Origin: JBFLVQ01 sp040758525
Lineage (GTDB): Bacteria; Acidobacteriota; Blastocatellia; Chloracidobacteriales; JADJPF01
NCBI GenBank assembly: GCA_040758525.1
Contig: JBFLVQ010000172.1
Coordinates: 1 to 14,578, forward strand
DNA: 14,578 nt
Direction of reading: 5' to 3'
Position 1 is the first letter of the stretch, and each line of letters opens with the position of its first letter. Below the pieces are notes generated by a model. That model saw nothing but the letters and a program-made list of their open reading frames with translations. It made no database searches and was not told the DNA's origin. The translations under genes and the position numbers were made by a program. Below are positions 4,526 to 11,555 of this stretch, in pieces.

Positions 4526-7459
4526 CTACGGCTCCAATACACAGCGGAAGCCGATTAGTGAGTAATCGCCACCCGTAGGTGGTCGCCATTCACGATAAGT
4601 AGCAGTAGCCTTCTGTTGTGCTGTCTTGTAGTGACCGCCACGCACAATTTTGAGATCGCCTCCTTGTTGTTGGGCGCGGCTGTTTGGATAGAGTGTGAAA
4701 TTGTCGGAGGTCCATTCTGCCGCATTACCGATCAGATCGCTTATTCCTAATAGGGATATGCCCTTGCTCATTGAGTTAACTTTGACCAATCCATTGCGTA
4801 TTCCCTTGACATTGGCAGCTTCCGCAACCCATTTATCGCCCCAGGGATAAAGCAAATTTCCGCCATTACGAGCAGCAAATTCCCATTCTGCTTCTGTAGG
4901 CAATCGATATTTTTTCCCTTCAGTACGAGAACGCCATTCACAAAACTCTATCGCATCTTGCCAATTCACTCCTACCACAGGGAAATCATCCTGGTCAGGA
5001 GGATATTTTCCGTTCTGCCATTGAGGCGGAACTGCATGTCCAGTCGCTTCAATAAAGCGTAAGTAACGACGGTTGGTTACCTCAAACTGATCCATGTAGA
5101 AAGGTTTAACATTGATCTCATGTGCCGGCGATTCGTAAGGCTCATCACTGTCACGTCCCATTAAGAAGGCGCCCCCCTTGATTAGCACCATATCTACGGG
5201 TGGACCAGAATCATTACCAGTCACTACTGGTTGGTTTGTTGTATCATCAGCAAGCAGCGGTCTGGGTTGTGGACCACGTGGCCGTGGCGCAGTGCGATTA
5301 GTATAATAGAGTACTGCTGAGATGATAATAATCAGCCCAAGTGAAGCGATAACAATTTTGATCAGTTGAGTCTTGAACTCTGCCGAGCTTTTCGAATTCA
5401 TACTGACCATTCCTGGAGCAGGCTGCCAGGAACGATCTAAAGAGCGATCCTTATTACGATCTAAATTACGATCATTACGATCTTCAGCCGCGACTGAAGC
5501 ATCAACTGAGGCAGGCTTAGACTTGCTAGAAAACTTCTTTCCACGTTTGACATTGGTGGGCAATTGAGCAGTCTTATCTTTCTCCTTAGCCTCTATACTG
5601 GCCAATATTGCCGCCTGTTCTGCCGCCTTTTTAGCCAACACTTCCGATTTTAGTGTGATTGTTTCAGAGACGCTTAGCACCACATCTTCTACCATTTCAG
5701 GAAGGGCAAGGGAGAACTCTTCGGCAAGATCAAAAGGTTCTACAGTAGCAGCAGCAACTTGTACTGGGATATTCTCATAAACATCAGCCGCCGCCGATGC
5801 TAATGCCGAAGAAGCAGCAACATTAATTGGAGAAGTAGGAGCAACGGGAGGACTGCGTCTGGTTATCGGAGCAACTCCCTCAACATCATTTTCAGAGATT
5901 GATAAGTCATCACCGGTAGTACGTCGGCGCACATCTGAACCGGTGCTTTGTGCCGCTTTTTTAGGATCAAACTGTTCTAACTCTTGACTAAGTTCTTTAG
6001 CAAAACTCTCCAGCGCTTCTGGTCTGCTAGTAGGAGTATTACGAGGTAGACTACCAGAATTATCTCTACGACCAACACGTAATTGGCTGATCTCAGCCTC
6101 CAACTCCTTGGCCAACTCTTCTAGCTTACGCTCTTCTATAGAGGTCTCACGCAGTACCGGAGCTTCTACCGTTTCTGGCGCTGGTATCGCATCAGAAGTA
6201 GCCTGTTGTTCTGTGTTATAGCCAGCCTCACTAGCAAGGTCCTGGGAGATTAACGAACTAGCAGCCTCAATTTGAGGACGTGTAACCGCAGGCATAGGCT
6301 TGGTACTGAGGCTGCGCCTATCTGACAATGGACCATTAATCGCGGAAGTAGGTAATGGCGGTTTACTAATTATCTCATTAGCTGACGGCTCCAAGATCTG
6401 TTGAGCCATCTCGTTATCAAGTGGCGCGGTAGGTAGATTGCCTTTGTTGGGGCGTACTACTGGCGCTTCTACAGTGAAATTACCATCCGAGCGGGTGCGT
6501 GGTCGCGGACCACCACCAATCGCAGCCTCCAATTCACGTCCTAGCTCTACAGAAGATTGTTGGCGATCATTGGGATCCTTAGCCAGTGCCCGTAAAACCA
6601 CCTCTTCAAGAATCGGTGGAATATCAGGCCGGTGTATACGCAGTGGCTGTGGCGCCGTGGAACAATGCATCTTAACCAATCCCCAAGGTGTTTGAGCACG
6701 AAAGGGCACTTTGCCAGCCAGCATTTCATAAAGGATTATACCAATTGAATAGATATCTGAGCGTGGATCGAGCTGGCGTCCATCACATTGTTCCGGTGAC
6801 ATATAGTAGGGTGAGCCAAGAATTGCACCACCAACTGTGATGTTTTCACTATAGGCAGGATTTTGGCTCAACTTGGCAATACCAAAGTCGAGTACGTGTA
6901 CTACCTCTTCCTTAACAATGCCTTCGCGCTCATCCACCATTATATTATCTGGTTTGAGATCGCGATGTATGATCCCTTTTTGATGAGCTGCAGCGACGGC
7001 ATCACAGACCTGTGTCATAAGGTTTACCGTACGCGCATAGGAGATTGGGCCCTCTTTCTTAAGGATCTCTCGTAAGGAACGGCCCTCAACATACTCCATT
7101 ACCAAGTAAGCGATACCATCTGCAGTGATATTAAAATCACTAATCTGAATCGCATTAGGATGGCGAATAGCGCCAGCAGCATTGGCTTCATTACGGAAGC
7201 GTTTGACTGCCTGAGGATCATTGACCAGTTCACTCTTGAGGACTTTAATAGCAAATTGACGATTGAAATTGGTGTGTCTAGCACGATACACCACACCCAT
7301 TCCGCCTCTGCCTATGACCGCCTCTATCATATATTTGCCGTCAATCGTCACATTGATAAGAGGGTCTTGAGCGGCAATGGCGACAAGTTGGCGACCGTCG
7401 TTAGGACAGAAGTGCATCATGTCGGAATATACTTCTGGACACTGTGGGCACCGCTTCAT
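4526..7459 (-). CDS. Transmembrane Ser/Thr protein kinase with cysteine ribbon and FGE-sulfatase-fold ectodomain
   Basis: A 977-residue receptor-like kinase (numbering from the ATG at 7459). Residues 4-21 are a small cysteine ribbon (C4, C7, C18 and FCPNDG, with Asp21 where a fourth Cys is expected). Residues 43-310 are a Hanks-type kinase with all key motifs: GRGGMG loop at 50-55, Lys72 in AIK, HRDLKPDN at 165-172, DFG at 191-193, SPE at 221-223. Residues 315-698 are a low-complexity acidic/Ala/Pro linker, ending in an Asp-Arg-Asn-rich stretch (659-678). One membrane span is at 699-719, so the C-terminus is outside. Residues 755-977 are an FGE-sulfatase/SUMF1 fold (FLMG, EVTN, LPTEAEWEFAAR, YPWGD, GNAAEWTSDN, VRGG, GFRC). 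The two adjacent catalytic cysteines of formylglycine-generating enzyme are absent, so it is probably a binding sensor. An in-frame ATG at 7474 is possible, but the ribosome site and CPxC N-terminus favour 7459. Confidence 0.93.
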   Translation of the reverse strand: MKRCPQCPEVYSDMMHFCPNDGRQLVAIAAQDPLINVTIDGKYMIEAVIGRGGMGVVYRARHTNFNRQFAIKVLKSELVNDPQAVKRFRNEANAAGAIRHPNAIQISDFNITADGIAYLVMEYVEGRSLREILKKEGPISYARTVNLMTQVCDAVAAAHQKGIIHRDLKPDNIMVDEREGIVKEEVVHVLDFGIAKLSQNPAYSENITVGGAILGSPYYMSPEQCDGRQLDPRSDIYSIGIILYEMLAGKVPFRAQTPWGLVKMHCSTAPQPLRIHRPDIPPILEEVVLRALAKDPNDRQQSSVELGRELEAAIGGGPRPRTRSDGNFTVEAPVVRPNKGNLPTAPLDNEMAQQILEPSANEIISKPPLPTSAINGPLSDRRSLSTKPMPAVTRPQIEAASSLISQDLASEAGYNTEQQATSDAIPAPETVEAPVLRETSIEERKLEELAKELEAEISQLRVGRRDNSGSLPRNTPTSRPEALESFAKELSQELEQFDPKKAAQSTGSDVRRRTTGDDLSISENDVEGVAPITRRSPPVAPTSPINVAASSALASAAADVYENIPVQVAAATVEPFDLAEEFSLALPEMVEDVVLSVSETITLKSEVLAKKAAEQAAILASIEAKEKDKTAQLPTNVKRGKKFSSKSKPASVDASVAAEDRNDRNLDRNKDRSLDRSWQPAPGMVSMNSKSSAEFKTQLIKIVIASLGLIIIISAVLYYTNRTAPRPRGPQPRPLLADDTTNQPVVTGNDSGPPVDMVLIKGGAFLMGRDSDEPYESPAHEINVKPFYMDQFEVTNRRYLRFIEATGHAVPPQWQNGKYPPDQDDFPVVGVNWQDAIEFCEWRSRTEGKKYRLPTEAEWEFAARNGGNLLYPWGDKWVAEAANVKGIRNGLVKVNSMSKGISLLGISDLIGNAAEWTSDNFTLYPNSRAQQQGGDLKIVRGGHYKTAQQKATATYREWRPPTGGDYSLIGFRCVLEP
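5431..5484 (-). repeat. Short repeats encoding an Asp-Arg-Asn-rich juxtamembrane stretch
   Basis: Five near-copies of an ACGATC-type unit occur here, spaced 9-15 bases apart. On the coding strand they give DRN, DRN, DRN, DRS and DRS motifs just on the cytoplasmic side of the kinase membrane span. This looks like local codon-level repeat expansion in a disordered region. Confidence 0.5.
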
Positions 7460-7463
7460 CTGA

Positions 7464-7471
7464 CCCTTCCT
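7464..7471 (-). promoter_or_regulatory. Ribosome binding site deciding the kinase start
   Basis: On the minus strand AGGAAGGG (7471 down to 7464) is four bases before the ATG at 7459. The upstream in-frame ATG at 7474 has only a weak CCGG before it. The same AGGAAGGGTC precedes the start of the FHA kinase at 11443. Confidence 0.55.
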
Positions 7472-7503
7472 CATCCGGAAATATAAACGGCCTTAATGGG
7501 GCA

Positions 7504-7532
7504 ATTATAGCGGCAAAACCCTGGCAGGTAAA
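7504..7532 (-). promoter_or_regulatory. Candidate sigma-70 promoter of the transmembrane kinase
   Basis: On the minus strand TTTACC (7532-7527) and a perfect TATAAT (7509-7504) are separated by 17 bases. Transcription would begin near 7497 and give a leader of about 38 bases before the ATG at 7459. Confidence 0.55.
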
Positions 7533-7612
7533 GATTCATTACGGTAAAACTGATATTGGTCTAGCTCCCTGCACAGTAGCACACAGTAGTATTTTTCGTT
7601 AGACTATTCCGG

Positions 7613-7642
7613 TTGACCACGCTGGACTAGTTCCCTTACTAT
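7613..7642 (+). promoter_or_regulatory. Candidate sigma-70 promoter of the SCP2 gene
   Basis: TTGACC (7613-7618) and TACTAT (7637-7642) are separated by 18 bases, with four of six matches in the -10. It faces the SCP2-like gene at 7699. The 7475-7698 gap otherwise holds only the divergent kinase promoter. Confidence 0.4.
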
Positions 7643-7698
7643 ATCCTTCTGAACCCCATTACTTTGACCAGCAATCTATAATTCCGGAGGAAAGTGTT

Positions 7699-8007
7699 AT
7701 GGCAACTATCCCTGAGATCTTTGAGGGTATGAAGAAAGCCTACAAAAAAGGCGCAATGAAAGAGGAGCGTAGCTACTATTTTTCTCTTGATGACTTCAAA
7801 TATACTGTGAAATTTGAGAAGGATAAGATAAAAGTTGAAGAGGGCAAGACAATCGATGAAGCCGATTGTGTTCTTAAGACCTCGCCAGAAATGTTTATGA
7901 AAATTTGGGTTGATGGCTATAAGCCTTCTATGATGGATTTTATGAGCGGCAAGATCAAATCCAATAATCCTACCCTATTACAGGACTTTGCCAACGCTTT
8001 CAAATAA
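7699..8007 (+). CDS. SCP2 sterol-transfer family protein
   Basis: A 102-residue cytoplasmic protein with the SCP2 (sterol carrier protein 2) fold from end to end, the usual length for a stand-alone bacterial member. Recognisable parts are the N-terminal helix ending in GAMKEERSYYFSL (18-30), the strands YTVKF and IKVEEG (36-49), the segment ADCVLKTSPEMFMKIWVDGYKP (55-76; the classic 'D..l..s...f..l..G...p'), and the final MDFMSGKIKSNNP (79-91) with the C-terminal helix LLQDFANAF. The family binds acyl chains, acyl-CoA or other lipids in a hydrophobic tunnel; the ligand here is unknown. A strong ribosome site (GGAGG, 7686-7690) is eight bases before the ATG. It is a lone gene facing the unrecognised minus-strand gene at 8194-8517. 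No clear terminator is visible after it. Confidence 0.88.
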   Translation: MATIPEIFEGMKKAYKKGAMKEERSYYFSLDDFKYTVKFEKDKIKVEEGKTIDEADCVLKTSPEMFMKIWVDGYKPSMMDFMSGKIKSNNPTLLQDFANAFK

Positions 8008-8182
8008 TCATAAGGCTGCGCTGGGCTGGCCTAGTATTGTAGAAGTTCTGATGTTCTAGCAGATCGGTTAATGTTTCCCATTGCCTCTATAATCATACCA
8101 GCTCAGCATCTAAATAAGGCCGCTAAGCTTTTATGGCAGCTGGCTGGGCTGCTTATTGCTGCTTTCCAAACCTACCAGCCAA

Positions 8183-8195
8183 CTTTCTCCTCCTT
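8183..8195 (-). other. Strong Shine-Dalgarno-like sequence with no gene after it
   Basis: On the minus strand AAGGAGGAGAAAG begins inside the stop codon of the 107-residue gene. The only start in reach is a TTG that opens a nine-codon frame ending at a TAA. On the plus strand the same bases form a CTCCTCC tract resembling the anti-Shine-Dalgarno end of 16S rRNA. It may be a remnant of a lost downstream gene, a mini-frame, or chance. Confidence 0.35.
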
Positions 8196-8517
8196 AAGCG
8201 GCTAATATGGCGGGTTCTTCAAGCAGTGCTATGACATCAGTGACACAATGAGAGAAGAGAGGCTTTTTATGGAAGAGTGCCTCAGTAACCTCATAGGTAG
8301 AGTATGTGCGACTTTCTAAACCTGACACGGTCCAAAAAAAGGCCTTCAACCCGCCCCCGCTCTGTCCCATCCAGAAGCATAGTAGTCTGCTATTACTATA
8401 ATTGCGGGCTAGGCTGTCCAGGTAGTTGCGCAATTTCCCCTCATCAGTGCTCACTCTGGCCGGTACGGAGATAAGTTCCAGTTTCGAGCTGCTCTCTTGA
8501 ACCATCACTAATGACAT
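8194..8517 (-). CDS. Hypothetical protein, 107 residues, not recognised
   Basis: I do not recognise this protein. It is probably real: a good ribosome site (GGGAGGG, complement of 8524-8530) is correctly spaced before the ATG, no other gene competes for the region, and the composition is that of a folded soluble protein. It begins MSLVMVQESSSKL. A middle segment, CFWMGQSGGGLKAFFWTVSG (47-66), has two Trp, two Cys nearby (47 and 91) and a Gly-rich turn, suggesting a beta-hairpin core. A helical end (VTDVIALLEEP) follows. No signal peptide or membrane span is seen. It stands alone between the SCP2 gene (convergent) and mmsA (same strand, 181 bases upstream on the transcribed strand). It could be read through from mmsA. 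Confidence 0.6.
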   Translation of the reverse strand: MSLVMVQESSSKLELISVPARVSTDEGKLRNYLDSLARNYSNSRLLCFWMGQSGGGLKAFFWTVSGLESRTYSTYEVTEALFHKKPLFSHCVTDVIALLEEPAILAA

Positions 8518-8638
8518 TGTTTGCCCTCCCGAACGAGATTGTTTCCCTGTAACCAGGGGCTGCTTTTTAATATAGCAACAGATATGCCTTAGCAGCGGAC
8601 ATTGTCGATGGTTAAGAGTTTAGCGATTAATAAGACAG

Positions 8639-8663
8639 GAAAATACAGCTTCGGCGCTGCCGA
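8639..8663 (-). terminator. Weak terminator candidate after mmsA
   Basis: A short five-base stem (8651-8655 with 8659-8663) with a three-base loop lies about 36 bases after the mmsA stop in the transcribed direction. It is followed, a few bases later, by TATTTT on the minus strand. The T-run is short and displaced, so this is a weak call; read-through to the 107-residue gene is possible. Confidence 0.25.
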
Positions 8664-8698
8664 CCACTACCTTTATTTGTAGATCAAAAGGTACGTAA

Positions 8699-10153
8699 TT
8701 AGGACATCCAGTTCACACCTGCCTCAATATTCCACTTAGTAGTGATCTTCTTTGACTTCGTCCAGAACTCGATCGAGCCTCGTCCAGTAATGTCGCCTAC
8801 GCCAAATTTTGATTCATTCCAACCACCAAATGAGAACGGTTCGCGTGGTACTGGTACACCAACATTAACACCTACCATGCCAGCACTAGCATGCTCCATC
8901 ACATAACGAGCCGTACCGCCACTCTCTGTGAAGACGGAAGCAGCATTACCGTAAGGTGAGCTATTCTCGATCTTGATCGCAGTATCTACATCAGTAGTGC
9001 GTATAATCACCATAACTGGCCCAAAGATCTCTTCCTGGGCAATTCTCATCTCTGGCTTAACATAATCGATCAATGTTGGCCCTACATAAAAACCGTTCTC
9101 TTTTCCTTTTACAACATAATTGCGACCATCAACCAGGACCTTCGCGCCTTGCTGCTCAGCTTCGCTAATATATCTCTCAATCCTGTCCTTGGCTTCTTGT
9201 GAGATTACTGGTCCAATCGTTTCGCCTGGCACTATCTTCTTGGCATGTTCGACCATACGTTGAACGATATGATCTGTGCGACCTACTGCAAGCATCACAG
9301 AGGCAGCCATACAGCGTTGTCCTGCACATCCTGACATAGAAGCAACAATATTACTTGCGCTCATCTCCAGATCTGCATCTGGTAGCACGATAATATGGTT
9401 TTTTGCCCCACCTAGCGCAAGCGCACGTTTAAGATTAGCTGTGGCGCGTCGGTAAACAATTTTGGCAACCTTGGTTGAACCAACAAAACTTACCGCAGCA
9501 ATCTCAGGATGATCACAGATCGCCTCAACGGCTTGCTGACCACCATGTACTATGTTCAGAACACCCGCCGGTAGACCTGCCTCTTGCAATAGTTGAGCAA
9601 TACGTAGCGTGCTTAACGGCACCAATTCGGAAGGTTTTAGGATCAAGCAGTTGCCTAGCGCAATTGCATTGGGGATAGTCCAGTTTGGCACCATATTAGG
9701 AAAATTGAAGGGAGTAATTGATGCTACTATCCCAACCGGATAACGCTCTATACGGCATTCTACACCACGGCTTACCTCTAATACCTCACCTGCAGTAATC
9801 TGAGGTAGTGAACAAGCAAATTCGGTCAATTCGATCGACTTCAACACTTCTGCTGTTGCTTCACTATAGATCTTGCCGTTCTCTTCTGTAATAAGGGCAG
9901 CCAATTGCTCTAGATTCTGCTCAAGCAATGTCTTGTAACGGTAAAAGACCTGTACACGCTCCTTAATTGGGGTGCTAGACCACTCTGGCAGGGCCTTGCG
10001 CGCCGCTTGTACAGCCATATCGACCTCTTTGCTGCCAGATAATGGCAGCTTGGATATCACCATACCGTCGGCGGGATTATAGACATCAAGAACTTCCGCG
10101 CTAGCAGAGACAAATTTACCGTCAATATAGTTTTCCACTATAGGGTATTTCAT
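8699..10153 (-). CDS. mmsA: CoA-acylating methylmalonate-semialdehyde dehydrogenase
   Basis: A 484-residue cytoplasmic aldehyde dehydrogenase of the MMSDH class. It oxidises (methyl)malonate semialdehyde with NAD+ and CoA to propionyl-CoA or acetyl-CoA in valine, thymine/beta-alanine or inositol breakdown. Numbering from the ATG at 10153: N-terminal IVENYIDGKFV (5-15), TPFNFPNMVP at 147-156 with the oxyanion Asn150, LKPSE at 172-176, SFVGST at 222-227, and catalytic Cys281 in GCAGQRCMA. The motif LGGAKNH at 247-253 replaces the usual Glu general base, which is the hallmark of the CoA-dependent MMSDH group. PFSFGGWNESKFG near the end fits too. An upstream in-frame TTG at 10210 is unlikely: it overlaps an inverted repeat and lacks a ribosome site, while GGAGGA sits just before the ATG. 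It follows the FHA kinase by 78 bases; iolA is the inositol-pathway alternative name. Confidence 0.93.
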   Translation of the reverse strand: MKYPIVENYIDGKFVSASAEVLDVYNPADGMVISKLPLSGSKEVDMAVQAARKALPEWSSTPIKERVQVFYRYKTLLEQNLEQLAALITEENGKIYSEATAEVLKSIELTEFACSLPQITAGEVLEVSRGVECRIERYPVGIVASITPFNFPNMVPNWTIPNAIALGNCLILKPSELVPLSTLRIAQLLQEAGLPAGVLNIVHGGQQAVEAICDHPEIAAVSFVGSTKVAKIVYRRATANLKRALALGGAKNHIIVLPDADLEMSASNIVASMSGCAGQRCMAASVMLAVGRTDHIVQRMVEHAKKIVPGETIGPVISQEAKDRIERYISEAEQQGAKVLVDGRNYVVKGKENGFYVGPTLIDYVKPEMRIAQEEIFGPVMVIIRTTDVDTAIKIENSSPYGNAASVFTESGGTARYVMEHASAGMVGVNVGVPVPREPFSFGGWNESKFGVGDITGRGSIEFWTKSKKITTKWNIEAGVNWMS

Positions 10154-10156
10154 AGA

Positions 10157-10162
10157 TCCTCC
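10157..10162 (-). promoter_or_regulatory. Ribosome binding site deciding the mmsA start
   Basis: GGAGGA on the minus strand lies three bases before the ATG at 10153. It rules out the in-frame TTG at 10210 as the likely start. Confidence 0.7.
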
Positions 10163-10184
10163 AGATAGAGATAGCAGGCGCTGA

Positions 10185-10212
10185 ATTTGAGGCAAAGTTG
10201 GTTGCCTCAAAT
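10185..10212 (-). promoter_or_regulatory. Perfect 11-bp inverted repeat in the mmsA leader
   Basis: Positions 10185-10195 and 10202-10212 are perfect reverse complements with a six-base spacer. The repeat lies between the FHA kinase stop (10232) and the mmsA ribosome site (10157-10162). No T-run follows on the minus strand, so it is not a standard terminator. A dyad operator for a transcription factor, or an RNA hairpin that sets expression of mmsA relative to the kinase, are both possible. Confidence 0.5.
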
Positions 10213-10231
10213 CGCTTAAGAGAAAAAAGTA

Positions 10232-11443
10232 TTAGCGAGAGCGTGCTAAAGTGTAGATCAATGTTGTTTCGCCCAAGCAGAGTTGATCGCCTTCCTGTAG
10301 GCGTTGGGCCTGGTGAGGCTGCAAGCGTGTACCATTAAGGACACTACCATTAGCACTGCCTAGATCCTCTATACGGAACTCCCCTCCTGCCCAAGTCACC
10401 ATTGCATGTCGGCGCGATATCTTTCCAGAACTATCATAGGGCGAAAGATCTATATCAGGGAGTATCCCACGCACTGGATCATGGCGGCCAAGCAGGATAG
10501 ACTCTTTCATTAATGGGAAGGAGATACCTGTTTTATTAGGAATCTGGATCGTTAATGCAGCACCTAGTTCATCTGGCTTGGCCGGCTCAACACGCTCACG
10601 CTCTGAACGTAGCAACTGTTCTAATGCTTTCTTCATCTCGGCAGCAGAAGCAAATCGATTGGTAGGTCTATGCTCAACCGCCTTACCTAATATCTGATCC
10701 ATTTTTTCAGATATCTGTGGATTTATCTGGCGTGGCCGTGGATAGCGAGTGAAGTCAAATAGCAGTAGTGGATTGGTCTGTGGATCGGTGCCAGTAACAA
10801 GGTGAAACATCGTCGCGCCCAAACTGTATAGATCTGAACGTGGCTCGACTTTGCCAGCAAATAACTCTGGCGGCGCATATCCCATTGTGCCGATCGCAGT
10901 AACATTCTTCTGAGTAGGGGCAACAAACCGGGCAATACCAAAATCGACCAGCATTACCCTATGCGTCTTTTCATCAAGCATAATATTAGCCGGCTTCATA
11001 TCTCGATAGATAATAGGCGGCTCCTGATTATGCAGATAATCGAGCACATCACATAATTGTATTCCCCATTCGGCGACCGTACGCTCAGGTAACCAACCAT
11101 CTGGGGCCGCCCGCATTTGCCCTTCTAGATCTCCTCCATTGATATATTTCATTACCAGATAGCAACGACCATTGGCACTAAAATAATCAAAAATTGTAGG
11201 AATAGAAGGATGTTCTAAGCTCGCCAGGAGTTTTGACTCACGTTCAAAGTCTTCAATCGCTTTCTTGCGCTGCTTCTCATCAGCAAACTGCCCAATCATC
11301 TCTTTAAGCGCACGTGGAGCATCGGCCAAACGTTTGTCACGTACCAGATATACGCTACCCATGCCCCCACCGCCGATACGTTTTACAATCACGTAGCGGT
11401 CCGCGACAATACACCCATTTTCCAATTGTTTCTCTTCGATCAT
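10232..11443 (-). CDS. Cytosolic Ser/Thr protein kinase with C-terminal FHA domain
   Basis: A 403-residue soluble signalling protein. The Hanks-type kinase covers about 16-280: GGGGMGSVY at 24-32, Lys47 in ALK, YRDMKPAN at 146-153 (Tyr in place of the usual His of HRD, with catalytic Asp148 kept), DFG at 167-169 and APPE at 190-193. The activation loop (170-189) holds Thr177, Thr182 and Thr186 as possible autophosphorylation sites. A short charged linker leads to a full FHA domain (296-400) with its phosphothreonine-binding motifs GRHDP (319-323), SRRHA (343-347) and LGSANGSVLNG (361-371). Reader and writer of Thr phosphorylation are thus in one chain. There is no membrane span. Start: ATG at 11443 with AGGAAGGG before it. 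It sits between a type III chaperone-like gene and mmsA; its own promoter is likely (11465-11492). Confidence 0.93.
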   Translation of the reverse strand: MIEEKQLENGCIVADRYVIVKRIGGGGMGSVYLVRDKRLADAPRALKEMIGQFADEKQRKKAIEDFERESKLLASLEHPSIPTIFDYFSANGRCYLVMKYINGGDLEGQMRAAPDGWLPERTVAEWGIQLCDVLDYLHNQEPPIIYRDMKPANIMLDEKTHRVMLVDFGIARFVAPTQKNVTAIGTMGYAPPELFAGKVEPRSDLYSLGATMFHLVTGTDPQTNPLLLFDFTRYPRPRQINPQISEKMDQILGKAVEHRPTNRFASAAEMKKALEQLLRSERERVEPAKPDELGAALTIQIPNKTGISFPLMKESILLGRHDPVRGILPDIDLSPYDSSGKISRRHAMVTWAGGEFRIEDLGSANGSVLNGTRLQPHQAQRLQEGDQLCLGETTLIYTLARSR

Positions 11444-11464
11444 GACCCTTCCTTTTCGGCGGCG

Positions 11465-11492
11465 AGTATAACACAGATAACCAACAGATCAA
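11465..11492 (-). promoter_or_regulatory. Candidate sigma-70 promoter of the FHA kinase (and mmsA)
   Basis: On the minus strand TTGATC (11492-11487) and TATACT (11470-11465) are separated by 16 bases, in the 112-base gap after the chaperone-like gene. The transcript would start about 15 bases before the ATG at 11443, with the ribosome site in between. Confidence 0.5.
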
Positions 11493-11555
11493 ATGTATAG
11501 ATTAAGATACAAATTCTCTCTTAGCACAATACTATCTCAATGTACGCCAATACTA

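Noticed and set aside
4526..5197. Active formylglycine-generating enzyme (sulfatase maturation)
   Set aside because: The catalytic cysteine pair is missing and no sulfatase gene is nearby.
4526..5197. Target protein of a diversity-generating retroelement (FGE-type C-lectin fold)
   Set aside because: No reverse transcriptase, template repeat or accessory gene was found in the window.
10154..10210. Longer mmsA start at an in-frame TTG
   Set aside because: The extension lacks a ribosome site, overlaps the inverted repeat, and reads as non-conserved sequence; GGAGGA marks the ATG at 10153.
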